A stretch of 64,000 nt of DNA from Trichaptum fuscoviolaceum. Its lineage: Eukaryota; Basidiomycota; Agaricomycetes; Hymenochaetales; Trichaptaceae. A model generated the notes under the pieces. It saw nothing but the letters and a program-made list of their open reading frames with translations, was not told the origin of the DNA and made no database searches. Shown here in pieces: positions 24,375-35,225 of this stretch. Location: positions 2,659,317 to 2,723,316 of the forward strand of contig CAJSYZ010000012.1 in assembly GCA_910574455.1 (NCBI GenBank), in the 5' to 3' direction. How positions within the stretch are numbered: the stretch's first letter is position 1; each line of letters begins with the position of its first letter. The position numbers and the translations under genes are program-made.

Positions 24375-26115
24375 ATGCAGCTCACTGCTGTACCCGTAGA
24401 TGACAGCAACGGCGATGACAAAACCTACGACGACGGAAGAGCTAATGTATGCTTAAGCCCGGCTATCCGGAGTATCGAGACCCACAGTCTAGGTCAGATA
24501 TCAGGTGGACCCTGCGACTACTGCGAGTGCATCTGGGAAGGAACATTGACGGCTTCTGCATTTTACGAAGTGATGGATGCTGGCATAATCGACTTCCCTA
24601 CGATATCGAAGGCCGAGATCAATGATAGGAGCAAAAGCGATTTGCTGAACAAGGCTATCGCTTCTATGCAGATAACCTGGTTCATTATCCCAAGTCATCG
24701 CACGGTTGATCCAGGGGTTATCTATAAGCCAACTAGAGCTAACAACAACTGCACTCGCCGTTATAAACGTCACCATGTACTTCTTCTGGCTTCAGAAGCC
24801 CTTCGATGTGCATTACCCTGTGGCTATCCCTACCCACTCCGTCGTACAGCTCCGCACTCGTAGATGTGACCGTGACAGTGGCATCTACGAAGAGACCAGA
24901 GACATGGGTGAAGCTTGGCTTTCGCAGCTCCTACATGTAGTACGGGATGTGGTCTTGGGTATCTTCCGATTCGTAGAGAAGAAGTTTGTCCTTGCACTCA
25001 ACACATCCCGGGATGCTCATGCGAGACGCTGCCAATACATTACCATGCTGGGGAAGAGCAAGGAGAGATATAGCGGGGGCGATGCTTACGTCAGCATGGA
25101 TGCTGCCCGAATGAATGAGCCATTTCGTGACGGGCACCAGTCAACACTGGTGAGTCCACCTGATGGCGGAACATCCGCGTCTCGGGACTACGATGATCGT
25201 ATAGAAACCATACACTCTGACTCAAACCGCGCCAGCTCTCCTGGTACTTGCGATATGTCACATACTGTGTCACAGATGGAGGGAGTCTCGCAACGCCCTA
25301 CTTCGGCGAAAAAGGCTACTCAGGACTCCAGCTTTCTCCCTTTGCGTGAAAATACGGCCTTGGCCCTCCTTCAGCGGTTGCTGTACTGTGGATCGTTGCT
25401 GGTTACGCAGATAGCCATATGCATTACGCTCCCTGCTTTTCTCCTTCAGGGTTTGGCCTGGATTCTTGGCGACACGCCATTGGCCGTTATCATCATGCCG
25501 AGAATGCTCCTTGGCATAGATGAGGACGCGTATAAGCATGTCCGAAAAGACCCTCTATTGAAGATACTAGAGGACTCAAAGCTTCGAATGGCACTCTTCG
25601 CGTCCATCTTCTATAGTGAGACAAACTCAGGAGTTGGAAACACATACATCGTCGGAACTGTTGCAGGGTCCGTCTTTGCAGCCATGCACGTATCGGCAAT
25701 TTGGCTGGCATTCCCTTCCATCTTCGAGAAGTGGTTCTGGGCAGCATCAAGCTTGCTATTATTCGTAGCATGCATGTCTTTCGTGTTTCTTGGCATATGT
25801 GCCAGACTCTCGACTGACATACGGAAAAAAATTTGGATTCTATTTCGGCAGAATAATCGTGGATGGACAGGTGCGCAGGATGCTGTGATGGAAGACTATG
25901 ACAGGGGGATATACGATAATGGCACAAAGAAACGCTTTCAGTGGCCGGGAATGAGTGCTGGGGGGCGCACTGCACTGGTATTTTTGTTTTTAATTCTCAC
26001 TTCATACGGTCTTGTTCGCATTGGAATTTTAATTATGTCATTCACTTTGTTGCGGGAGCTCCCCGAGTCCGCACTAGTTAAAATCTCTTGGAGCGACTTA
26101 CTGCCACACATATAG
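24375..26115 (+). pseudogene. Membrane protein paralogue C, 5'-truncated and frameshifted
   Basis: It aligns with paralogue A from a PCDYC motif onward: IIDFPTISKAEIND, ASMQITWFI, then in the next frame ISQLELTTTALAVIN, WLQKPFDV, a long polar loop, GTVAGSVFAAMH and a terminal PHI before the stop. The first exon and the HFLQMGGF block are absent. The frame changes inside a CCC run at 24689-24691, where one C fewer would restore continuity, so a single-base insertion or a homopolymer sequencing error breaks it. No credible start codon or promoter precedes it, though an acceptor-like TGCAG does. Confidence 0.82.
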
Positions 26116-26557
26116 TCTTTACGGTTATCATCCTGATGTTCCTTCTAATGATATTACTTTCCTCGTTACACAGTTTCTTACAATTAGCGATGTGCCCAGG
26201 TAATTCTCTACAAACTTGAGTGGTTCCATAAAATGATATACTTACGGTAAATATTCAGATGTCATGACGAACTTGTCACCCATAGTGCATTTAAAATTGC
26301 TATAGCTGCTCTTGACGAATTGAGAGGTGATTGACGGTGAACAAAAAGGTTTAAATTATATTTAGAATCTAGATGCTAATCCAAATTTGAATTCATGTTT
26401 TCTGCAAGTTATTGTCTGTGGCGCAATTTCAGGTCTACGGCATGATACAAACAATGATAGGCTGTGATGAACAGAATATACTTGCTGGTCCTTACTATCA
26501 CTCGTGAAAATACATTGGAAGTGTCTTTAGTTTGAGCGCTGTAGTTTGTTTACCAAC

Positions 26558-28347
26558 TCATTGATCATTCCTCACGAGGAGATTCACTGTTCCTGACGCT
26601 GATAGAATATGTTAAGCTAATGGTATCGATATGCGATTGAACGGAGTATTCTACTCACGGATATTCGATAGCTTATTCCTCACACCATACTCGTTGATAA
26701 GTGTCTTCACGTCGCCTGGCTTGATCTGCCTTCCGCTTCGTGCAATAAGGTAGGCTGCAAGTCCTGCCACAGCCGGAGAAGCCTGGCAAATGTTGAGCTC
26801 AGATGATATGCAAATCAGTGAATGAAATGGATACCATAGATGTTCCAGACATTATTACGCTAGCTGTATCACTTTTGATACTGGCGCTCGTTATGGTTAC
26901 TCCTGGGGCAAAACAGTTGAGAGCGGAGCCGTAGTTAGACCAATACACACGGCTATCCTTGATCTCGCTCGCTCCAACTGTGATCGCCGCCTCGCATCGA
27001 GCAGGACTGTTTTCGTTTGCGTCATGGCCTGAGTTTCCAGCGGCAACGACAACGGTTATCCCTTTGCTAACCAACTGTCATAGAGGTATGTCATTAAATA
27101 ATAAAAGCACAGGACAAAGGAGATGACCTTTGTGACAGCGGTATCCATAGAATTGGATTTCCCTCCGCCGATACTCATATTCACAACAGCAGCTCTGTCA
27201 GAACTAAGAGCAGCCTGACTTGCCACGTAGTTAAGACCGCTGATACTAGAAACAAAGCATCAGCCGGACTTTAAAGGGTCAGACCCAAGTAATCATTCTC
27301 ACATGTCCGATACCGATCCAGATCTGTGGCGCATAAGTGAGCAGAGATAATGGCCTTAAGAGGTTGAGGAATGCTTGCCCTTTATCACTCATGGCTTTCA
27401 CTGCAATTAGCTGGGCGGATTTAGCAACACCCCATCGGTGTCCAGCAGCGATTCCTCTAAGAAACATTGTTAGGTTTCTCATGCGAGGCAATCATGAAGT
27501 TTTTTACGCGACGTGAGTTCCATGACCATTTCCATCGGCATCCTTTCAGAACTTTAACATCGGTAGTATGTTACACAAGGAGATTTACGCACCTTATACT
27601 TTCCAAACGTCTTTCCCCATCTGGCCCTTCCACCAAAGTCTTTCTGTGAGTAGATTAAGAGTGCGACGAGAGCGGTGGTTGAGAACATCACGCACATGTG
27701 TTGTCCGGATACCTGAGTGAGTTGGTGCTCTTAATACAGAAAATGAGATAAGGATATATCACGGACTAACCAGTATCTGAGCGCTGTATCAGTACCGAAA
27801 ATTAAAATAATTAAAGCCAAGTAGCAACATACCAACAATATATATGTCGACTTTATCGTCAACTTCTTCGAATTTGTACTTCCAGTTCAAGTCAGTCGAG
27901 GATCCATGCAGATGGTCATACTGGCACAAGCGAGCCAGTCCCCAGCACGCGTCCTCTCTGTTCCCAGATTACAGGTGTCAACAACGTCAACTTAATATAA
28001 CTCAAGCGCTTACTGAGTAAGGGTCCTACAAGTGCTAAACTCTCCGTCTTCCTCGATCGATAGCACATCCGCATGTGATCGAAGAAAGTTCAAACCCGCA
28101 TCCCCAGAAGTGACTGCAGGCGAGGTCAAAGGAGGTAAGTAGTGCAGAGTTATAAAACGAACCGACGAATCCGTTTATGAAGTTAGGGTCCCAGTCGGCG
28201 GTAACTTCAATGTCAGAGTAGTTATCCCTAGCGTGTTGGAGGAACACTGCCTTATTTATTGGCATCGCTCTTCAAAAGTACTATGTAGCTGCCTTCTTTC
28301 TTCGGTCCATCGTATACGTCAATAGTGCGTAGCGGTACTGTGGACAT
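26558..28347 (-). pseudogene. Subtilisin-like serine protease (S8, proteinase K type) with I9 propeptide, frameshifted
   Basis: Thirteen exons assemble. The propeptide reads GSYIVLLKSDAN, then, after a frame break, DPNFINGF and FLRSHADVLSIEEDG. The catalytic domain has Asp in YIVDTGIRTTH, His in GNGHGTHVAG, Asn in AAGNSG and Ser in SGTSMASP, ending SGTVNLL. Introns are 28114-28162, 27958-28013, 27777-27832, 27713-27770, 27644-27695, 27543-27592, 27457-27507, 27324-27378 (GC-AG), 27246-27302, 27075-27127, 26783-26834 and 26599-26658. A 6-nt exon (27771-27776) is needed to encode the catalytic Asp. A TTAT duplication at 28252-28260 shifts the propeptide frame; a downstream ATG (28265) would give a shortened propeptide. 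No signal peptide is seen at the chosen start, so this may be an intracellular type. Confidence 0.85.
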
Positions 28348-28349
28348 CG

Positions 28350-29994
28350 TATGCTGAAGATCTACGGGATATCATGAGCATAACGCAGGAGACAATGACT
28401 GACTTTATACCTCTGGAATGTAATCCGTAGTTAAGGGACCACCCCAAGAGGCTAGGAGTTTTGCAATCACCGGAAACTCGCATCCATGTCTAAGTAAGTT
28501 TAACCCTTAAACGAAAGGTCGTCAATCAGTTCCCTGGAAACTAATGTGTTGCTTACAGTGATGTGCATGCTCCGCTTTAAGCCTTGCCTGATGCATGATT
28601 TGAAAATCAATCTCATCCGTGAGAGGGCTAGCTTGATCATGTGCGATAATGATGTGCTACTGTGGATGTGCCACTTGTCACTATTACGACATTCTATCAA
28701 TAATAGTGGTAAGTATTAAGTTGGAGCTTATGCGGAACACCCATCAGAGCTGTCATCTTTGCTTCATTCGAAGGTGCGGGATCGAAACTTCTCCGTTATA
28801 TGATCGGCCCGAATCTTAGAAGAGGCACAACCTACAAGAATCACCAAGGGGTTTCCTTTATAAAGACTCTGTGTGTAATCAATCGATTGAACAATTGATG
28901 GAGCTCAATACTCACCACTGATAACGGTGATGTCTTTGTTCCGGTGCCTGTCCGGCAGGAGGAGTGTCGTATGCACGAGGGATACGAACGGAGCCTTGAT
29001 TGGTCTCTGCATTTTAGTTGAAGACCAGTTCTGTGCACATACACCGGCGTATTAGTTGTCCGAAGGCGGTGGATGTCCGGTGTTCATTGTGATGTGCGCC
29101 GGAGCAGCCCCCAGGAGAAAACTGGTTAGAGCACAAACTGAGAGGTGAGACATGTGTGATAGCTTCCCCGGATATGTTTCTCACCAGTGTTTAGCAGTAG
29201 GATAGGGATGAGATATTCTTACGAACACCTTTAGCTGTGATAGTGAAGTGTCATTTTGAGCTTACTAAAGTGAAAGTGATAAACTTACTTCATCCTTAAT
29301 CCGACAGCATACAGAGCAGTTCTGAAAGCTTGTTAGTGAGTCCTGGAAAGAACTTGGTAGACGCACATTGATTATGATTGAAGCACATCAGGGAAACTAC
29401 TTTCTGCTGAAAGTGACTTAAGTGTTACTTAAACGTCCTGAGAGACTGAAGTCTTAAATAAGGCAAGCTTCACTTATTCATGCATGTCCTCCCATTATTC
29501 AGGACAAGTTGGCTGAAATAAGTGCGGGCTGGCTTAAATAAGGAAAGATGGCTGAATCAGTGCTCTAAGTGTTTCAGGCATTCAGCACCCCAGTGCTCCA
29601 GTGCATCATCCTTTAATTACAGCAGTAGACAAGTGTTGTAAGACAAATTGCAGTGCTCAAGAGTCTAAGTGCATAAGAACGATCCAAGTATTTCATTGCA
29701 TCAGAAATATATAAGACAACATTATTTAGCTATCAGTGCCTCAGTGTTCAAGTACATCAGTCATCTACGCAAGACTAAGCATAGCAGTCGCTATGAAGGG
29801 ATCCCCCACGACATTACCGTGAACCTCTGCCGTGACGGGCAGTGGCAGGTCACACTTCGCTGCCGTACCTTCAATTCTGCATGTTCTTTGGCGGACCAGT
29901 AGAAACGAAGGCTGCTCTGCGAGTCGATGGTAATATAATATTGAGCGCACGGACAGAAACGAAAAGAAGAGGCTCACCAGTGATCGATTTGCCC
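28350..29994. other. Mostly unassigned; possible minus-strand exons at 28440-29030
   Basis: On the minus strand, segments such as TDEIDFQIMHQARLKA and EFPVIAKLLASWGG lie between plausible GT and AG sites (about 28440-28640), and a short ATG-initiated exon ends at a GTGAGT near 28915. They could be 5' exons or a small separate gene. I recognise no family and the frames do not join cleanly. From 29100 to 29760 I see only AT-rich sequence with repeated AGTGCT/AAGTG words. Confidence 0.35.
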
Positions 29995-30101
29995 TTAGAA
30001 GTCTACGCAGTCCGTAGCCGAATCCCATTTTGAAGCGTCGTCCTCCTCATGATCACCATCTCCACCTAAATCCTTGTCCTCGCCCTCGCCCTCGCCTTCG
30101 C

Positions 30102-30136
<35 letters not shown>

Positions 30137-33040
30137 TCCTCGTCCTCGCCCTCGTCCTCAATCTTCTCAACGCCCTCGTCATCGTCCTCGCCCTCGCCCT
30201 CGCCCTCAATCTTCTCAACGCCCTCGTCCCCGCTCTCGCTCAGGTCGTCGTCGCCCTTAGCATTAGCATGTTCGTCCTCTGCATCACCTTCCATCTCGCT
30301 TCTATGTTCAGCCCCCTCACGCTCTTCGCCCTTATCGTCGGTTCCGTCTTCCCAATTATCAGCGCCTTCGTCATACGCTTTCTCGCAGGTCGAATCTGCA
30401 TCTACACCGTCAAAATACAAGGAAAAGTCCCTGCCAGTGATACCCGATCCAACAAGTTCGGTGTTCTTTCTCGTGTCGATATCTGTACTGGCATTGTAAG
30501 CTAGGAGGCGGGATCGAACCTTTTCCCAGTTTGATTCAGTGAAGAAAGAGGGATTCGACAACAAGTTAACATAGTCGTCCGTATGAGGCTGCCACAGAGC
30601 GCTAGTGAAATACCACTCAGCGCCGCCAAGTTCTTCTTTGATATTTTGCAACCGAGCCACCTGTTTATCAATGGCAACCTTGACCTATCCATGAGAAGAT
30701 CAGCGGATAAGGACAATATAAGTACTGAAAAAATAGATACCGCTGTTGCCGCAAGGGCGAGGGCACCGATAGGCTTTCCTATGGTGTTTCTGTCCAGTAT
30801 TTTATGCCGACCCATGGCCAAGACAATGTGTACGGACAACACTGAGACCACAAGGTCAGAGCAGAACAGTCCTTGCTTCTGTACATTTAGGGTCAATGCA
30901 TGGACACAAAACGCGACAATAAACACTCTTTTACTTACCCTCTCCATACTATACCAGCTTTCCCATAGAAACGGTTCGGCTTTCTTCTTGTCAACTAGCG
31001 TCTGCAACGTCTTCACAATTGCTTCGTTTTGCATTGACTTTAATTGTTCGCCGCTGATAAAACTGGCAACTGATTGCTCAGCTTTCTCAAAAAGTTTCTT
31101 GCGCCAGCTATCAGAGCATCTCTGGGCCGCCTGAAATACGAGGATTGCATCTCAATTTGGTAAAGGTAACTTGAGAATAAGTAAAAATGACTCAACTAGA
31201 GAACAGATATCAGCGAACTGAGTTTCGTAACTAAGTTCCACAGAATCAAACACTTTCCCCCACAGTGAGCTGATGAGCTTATTGTCCGGGGTTTGCCATG
31301 GTTGTGACGGATTTTCCAACTGCGCGAAATAGTGAAGGTAATAGAATATGAGTCCAACCTGCCTGAGTACCGGGAGGGAGACACTGGTTTGTCGCCCTTT
31401 TCCTGCCTGGCACGCGAGATCCTTCCCTTCCTTCATTTCGATCCTTGTCCTCAAGTCCCACTGATGTCTGCATATAAGTAAATCAACAAAATATGTCATA
31501 GAAATGAATTTGATTCGACAAACTGAGCTAGTAGTCCGAGAGACTTTGCGATGACCTTGATAAGCCCCAGTCACTAACACTTCGGGTCCGGGGGTGCAGG
31601 ATGCACTCTTCATTGCAAGCGACGGTGCCCGAGGTGCTAACGACATGTTTCGACCACCAGACTATTAAGAAAAGAAGGTGAATGCTCACATTTAGAGTGT
31701 ATCAATCGACTCTCACTTACTTCATTATCAGCCACAAGCGACTGCCTCTTGCGATTAGAGGTAGCGGATCCAATCTCCGGCTGCAACACGTCAGAAAGCT
31801 GTTATCCAAGGCAAGTGAGCAGATCGAAAAGAAGCACTTACCGTCGTATCGGCCTCAGGCCGATAAGGAATATCAGAGGGGTTCCTCTTCTTACTCAAGT
31901 CCTTTCCGCCTGATCAGATACGAACTTAAAATGCCGGTTACCATAGAATTGACACTTACTGTGGCACCGGCCGGTGTGTCCATGTCAGTCAACAATGACT
32001 TCTTGATCTTGACAGTTTTATTAGCCAATTGAAATGGCTGAAAATAAGTAAACATAAAATGAAGGAATTCATTGCACATCAAGGTAGAAGAATTACCACA
32101 TTAACCTGAGAGTCGGTGTCTGGTGGCGACTTCCTCTTTCCGTTCTTTGTGACTGTGATTTCCTATTCATATGCACCCATTAGCGATCGACTCAAAGTGA
32201 AGAAGGAAACGAATAGTTGCCACAGGAGAGCACCGGAAGTGAGCCTAGGGTGCATCGACACTCACACATACCTGTACACGGGGTTCCAAGGCTAGTGATT
32301 GCACCTTACAACCATAAATAAGGGGGGAACGAGAGAAGTTGAAATAAGATAGACTTACCGGTGCGCTAAGCTGCGAATTAGCAGTTCTCTTGTTTGCATC
32401 CTATCAAAATACCAATTCAGTAAGCAATGAAGGAAGGATGTACCATGAAGATCACTGTCTGGTACTCACCTGTCCACCTGGTTTTATCTTGTGGTTCTTA
32501 TCCTCGAGTACGGGAAGGGATTGCTCAGTAGATTGAAAAATGTAAATGATATGACGTCGCTTACCGTTGAAACCTGCGACCCGGAAAGAGTGTCATGCAA
32601 TAACTTCCTTTTCTTCGAGTTGACGTTGCTGCTACCTCCATCCTGTTCATGACACGGCAGTTGGCAGATAAATAATAACGAAGGAATATGAACAAACAGT
32701 CATGGAGTAACTGACATGAATCGAACAGTAATCAGTCGGACTCACACAAGCTTGAGCCGGCCTTGTTAGCCTCTTCGGATCGCTTCCACCCTATAAACAA
32801 GTTATTCAGACTGCACTTGCCATTCTAATGCTCCATCAACTCACTGCATTTGATTCCGAATCGACAAGATGTGCCTTCTGTTGTACGCTGATTGTGCTAT
32901 TTTTTACACCATGATAGCTTGTAAGGGTTATTGTTTCTCCTTCATCCTCCCAGGGACTTAAGTTTTCATCATCTGGCAATGGGATGGTGTGTCTGGTGTA
33001 GCTTTGCGTCAGCAAGACTCATAATACAGTGGTAGCAAAG
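29995..33040 (-). pseudogene. Transposon-associated coiled-coil gene, 3' part (split by Ty3/gypsy)
   Basis: Many small exons with GT-AG introns run leftward: LPDDENLSPWEDEGE, KRLTRPAQA, VNSKKRKLLHD, LEDKNHKIKPGGQ, KNGKRKSPPDTDSQ, then larger ones (QVGLIFYYLHYFAQLE, EPFLWESWYSMER, KQGLFCSDLVVSVLSVH, KPIGALALAATAV, EWYFTSALW). The C-terminus is extremely acidic. I associate this motif set, with a basic N-terminus starting MSTRRQTRAKN, with fungal genes that travel near DNA transposases. Its molecular role is unknown to me. The 5' part lies at 42976-43980, beyond the retrotransposon. With the upstream half displaced and a frame break there, expression as one protein is doubtful. Confidence 0.7.
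30070..30240. repeat. GAGGGC/GAGGAC hexamer-rich tract encoding an acidic tail
   Basis: Imperfect hexamer and trimer repeats (CCCTCG, TCCTCG on the plus strand) encode runs of Glu, Asp and Gly on the minus strand, including the duplicated word EGVEKIE. The complementary open frame rich in Arg-Pro is a shadow of this repeat. Confidence 0.85.
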
Positions 33041-33232
33041 ACAAGAGCGTCCGAGTCAATGTTGCAGGTGAAGGACTTCCAAGTTGGGTCTCGGCCCGGG
33101 AGTGTCACGCCGGTCACTGGCACTGCCAGTGCATCCGCTGCCAGTGGCAGGCTCATTAGTCGTAATCTAGTACTAGTCGGGATGATGTTTAATAATTGAG
33201 TCTAAATCAAGCTTCGCACTCACTATTACATC

Positions 33233-33237
33233 GACTT
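33233..33237. repeat. Target-site duplication, left (GACTT)
   Basis: GACTT immediately precedes the left LTR and recurs at 42917-42921 after the right LTR: a 5-bp duplication typical of Ty3/gypsy integration. Confidence 0.92.
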
Positions 33238-33705
33238 TGTTACGTCTCAACTTACGGTCTCGTATAGTTGGGGAACGCAACGTTAAGTTGCTCAGTGATA
33301 GCGGAGCTTGGGCTCGACACTAGGTGTTGTATGGACAAAGGCCTACGATGTAGAGTAGAGAGAGAACAGATGTATAGCAGAGACTAGAGACGGGGGGTTT
33401 GACAAAGGAGATTGAACTTAGAGTTCGATCATGCTAAGTACAGGGGTTTATATACTACAGCTGCGGAGCAAGGGTCCATCGGAAGATGAGTAAGAAGAGA
33501 ACAATAAGAAAGTAGACGATAGGCTACTAATAATAGTGTGAGAGCGGTGGGCAGAGGGTTAGGGCAAAGGGTACATGTGTACCATCGGGATTGGCTGAGG
33601 GTTGAGGGTTACATCGGAGGATGACTGAGCAAGACAAGAATAGAAACAAATAGGGCAAAGGGTTCGGAGTAATGGGGGCCGCTGACATAGTAAGAAAACG
33701 TAACA
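33238..33705 (-). repeat. 3' LTR (468 bp)
   Basis: Identical by direct reading to 42449-42916. It starts TGTTACG and ends CGTAACA, so the terminal 7 bp form an inverted repeat. Confidence 0.95.
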
Positions 33706-33718
33706 TTACCCCGTTCTT
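33706..33718 (-). other. Polypurine tract for plus-strand priming
   Basis: On the minus strand AAGAACGGGGTAA directly abuts the 3' LTR, the expected position for the plus-strand primer. It is purine-rich with a single C and T. Confidence 0.7.
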
Positions 33719-33854
33719 AAATTGAAACGTAGTGGAAATCAGTAAAGAAAAATGGCCGTTATAGGGACAAATTAAGTCCAATAGACAATAAGGAAAAACA
33801 TGCCATATAAGCGAAGTTAACGCCAATAGGGTATCCGGGTTAGCAACAGGTGCT

Positions 33855-34733
33855 TTAGTTGCTCGCAGGTGGGTTTCTCTTCGTTACGCGTTGTTGAGCG
33901 ATTCGGTTGGAAGCGCATTCATCGTCATGACCATCGTGTTGTCCACATGAGGGGCACGTATACTTGGGGCAGCCAATGATGGTGTGTCCAGGTGCACGTA
34001 TGTCGCAGTATGAACATGTATAAAATTCGCAGGTGGACGCGGCCAGGTTGTAGTGGTGGTCGACAGCAGAGTGTTGTGTGCATTCCTTGGGGTCCAAGGA
34101 CATAGACGTAAAAGGATTGTTGTCGACTTGCGGGCTGTATGTGGGTGAGGGTGGGGCTGTGTTGACACGATACTCTTGGTCTTCTTGTAACTGTATTGGT
34201 GATTGCAGACGAATGGGTTCGGACAGGCGATTGATGAGTTCTTTGCGTTCTGGGACTTGAGTGCCGACGGAGTGAAGGGGTGGATGAGGTACTTGGTTAG
34301 CAAGGTCTTTAGTGAGGTCGATGATGTCGTCATCAGTGGTGAGATCGATGACCAATGGGGCGAATAACTCTTGAGGCGCTGTTTCGAGGAGTTCCGTGAG
34401 GGCAAATCGTCGCATGTCTTGGAATGACTCTTGAGTCCGTTGCAGGAGATGGAGTGCTCCTTCGATAATGGCAATGGAGGGTTCAAGAATCTCTTGGTTT
34501 CGGGTAACAATGTCATAACATTGGGTCCAGTTGGCAAGAAGAGGAGTGTCATCATATGTTGATTGACTTAGGCGTTGGTGGAAGGTGCGAGTTGAGAATA
34601 ATTCAAGGATCCGGCGAGATTGCAAGGGGTTATGGGTATCGAGGCGTAAGGCTGGTGGTTGGAGAGATGATGTGTATGAACGAAATAAGGGGTTGTGACG
34701 GGATGGGTTGCGTTGGGAACGGGCGGGTGGCAT
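33855..34733 (-). CDS. Accessory ORF 2 of the retrotransposon (after pol)
   Basis: An open frame of 292 codons starting with ATG lies between pol and the 3' LTR. It has a basic N-terminus, a Pro-rich middle and a Cys/His-rich end (FYTCSYCDIRAPGH, IIGCPKYTCPSCGQHDGHDDEC) that looks able to bind zinc. It follows accessory ORF 1 by 3 nt. I know no family assignment. Position and strand suggest translation from an element R-proximal or spliced RNA. Typical chromoviruses end shortly after the chromodomain, so this is additional cargo. Confidence 0.7.
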   Translation of the reverse strand: MPPARSQRNPSRHNPLFRSYTSSLQPPALRLDTHNPLQSRRILELFSTRTFHQRLSQSTYDDTPLLANWTQCYDIVTRNQEILEPSIAIIEGALHLLQRTQESFQDMRRFALTELLETAPQELFAPLVIDLTTDDDIIDLTKDLANQVPHPPLHSVGTQVPERKELINRLSEPIRLQSPIQLQEDQEYRVNTAPPSPTYSPQVDNNPFTSMSLDPKECTQHSAVDHHYNLAASTCEFYTCSYCDIRAPGHTIIGCPKYTCPSCGQHDGHDDECASNRIAQQRVTKRNPPASN

Positions 34734-34736
34734 GAC

Positions 34737-35225
34737 TTAGAGGGAATGAGTTGGACAGTTGTAGTGACAACAACTGCAGGTGCAATAGGGGTCGGAGCGG
34801 CGAGGTTCGAAGTGGCTGAAGTGATGACGATGTCGGACGATAGGTCGAGTGATTGTGAGTGGGGGTTGAACACGAGCAGATTTGTTGAAATAGTCAATGA
34901 GTCGGTGGGCGTAATCAGGGTTGTTAAAGAAGGTGTGGATGAGAAATACCGAGATTGTTGGGATGTGAAGTCCGAGTCCGTTGGGGGGTTTGAAGTACTT
35001 GTACTCCCAGTCTGGGTCGTAGTGGTCTTTGGACCAAGCTCCGGAATATACAGGTCGGACAGCGTCCAGGTAATGGGGGCGAGTTGGAATCGAGGTAGTC
35101 GGTAATGTGACAGTATGGGGTTCAGGTGTGGGTGGCTGTTTGTGTGATGGGGAGAGTGTATAGTCGTTTATGATGTTAGATGAGTGGGGATATGAGAAGT
35201 GAACGAGTTTTTTGGATGGGGGCAT
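34737..35225 (-). CDS. Accessory ORF 1 of the retrotransposon (after pol)
   Basis: A 162-codon open frame starts with ATG 1 nt from the pol stop. It contains YSGAWSKDHYDPDWEYKYF and a Cys/His-rich end (YCTCSCCHYNC). No family is recognised. It is followed immediately by accessory ORF 2, and both begin MPP. Its intactness next to a damaged gag-pol suggests either selection or recency. Confidence 0.65.
   Translation of the reverse strand: MPPSKKLVHFSYPHSSNIINDYTLSPSHKQPPTPEPHTVTLPTTSIPTRPHYLDAVRPVYSGAWSKDHYDPDWEYKYFKPPNGLGLHIPTISVFLIHTFFNNPDYAHRLIDYFNKSARVQPPLTITRPIVRHRHHFSHFEPRRSDPYCTCSCCHYNCPTHSL

Noticed and set aside
30030..30499. Plus-strand frames rich in Arg-Pro or Ser-Pro across the acidic tract
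   Set aside because: They are complements of the GAGGGC/GAGGAC repeat that encodes the acidic tail on the minus strand; no independent start context or family motif.
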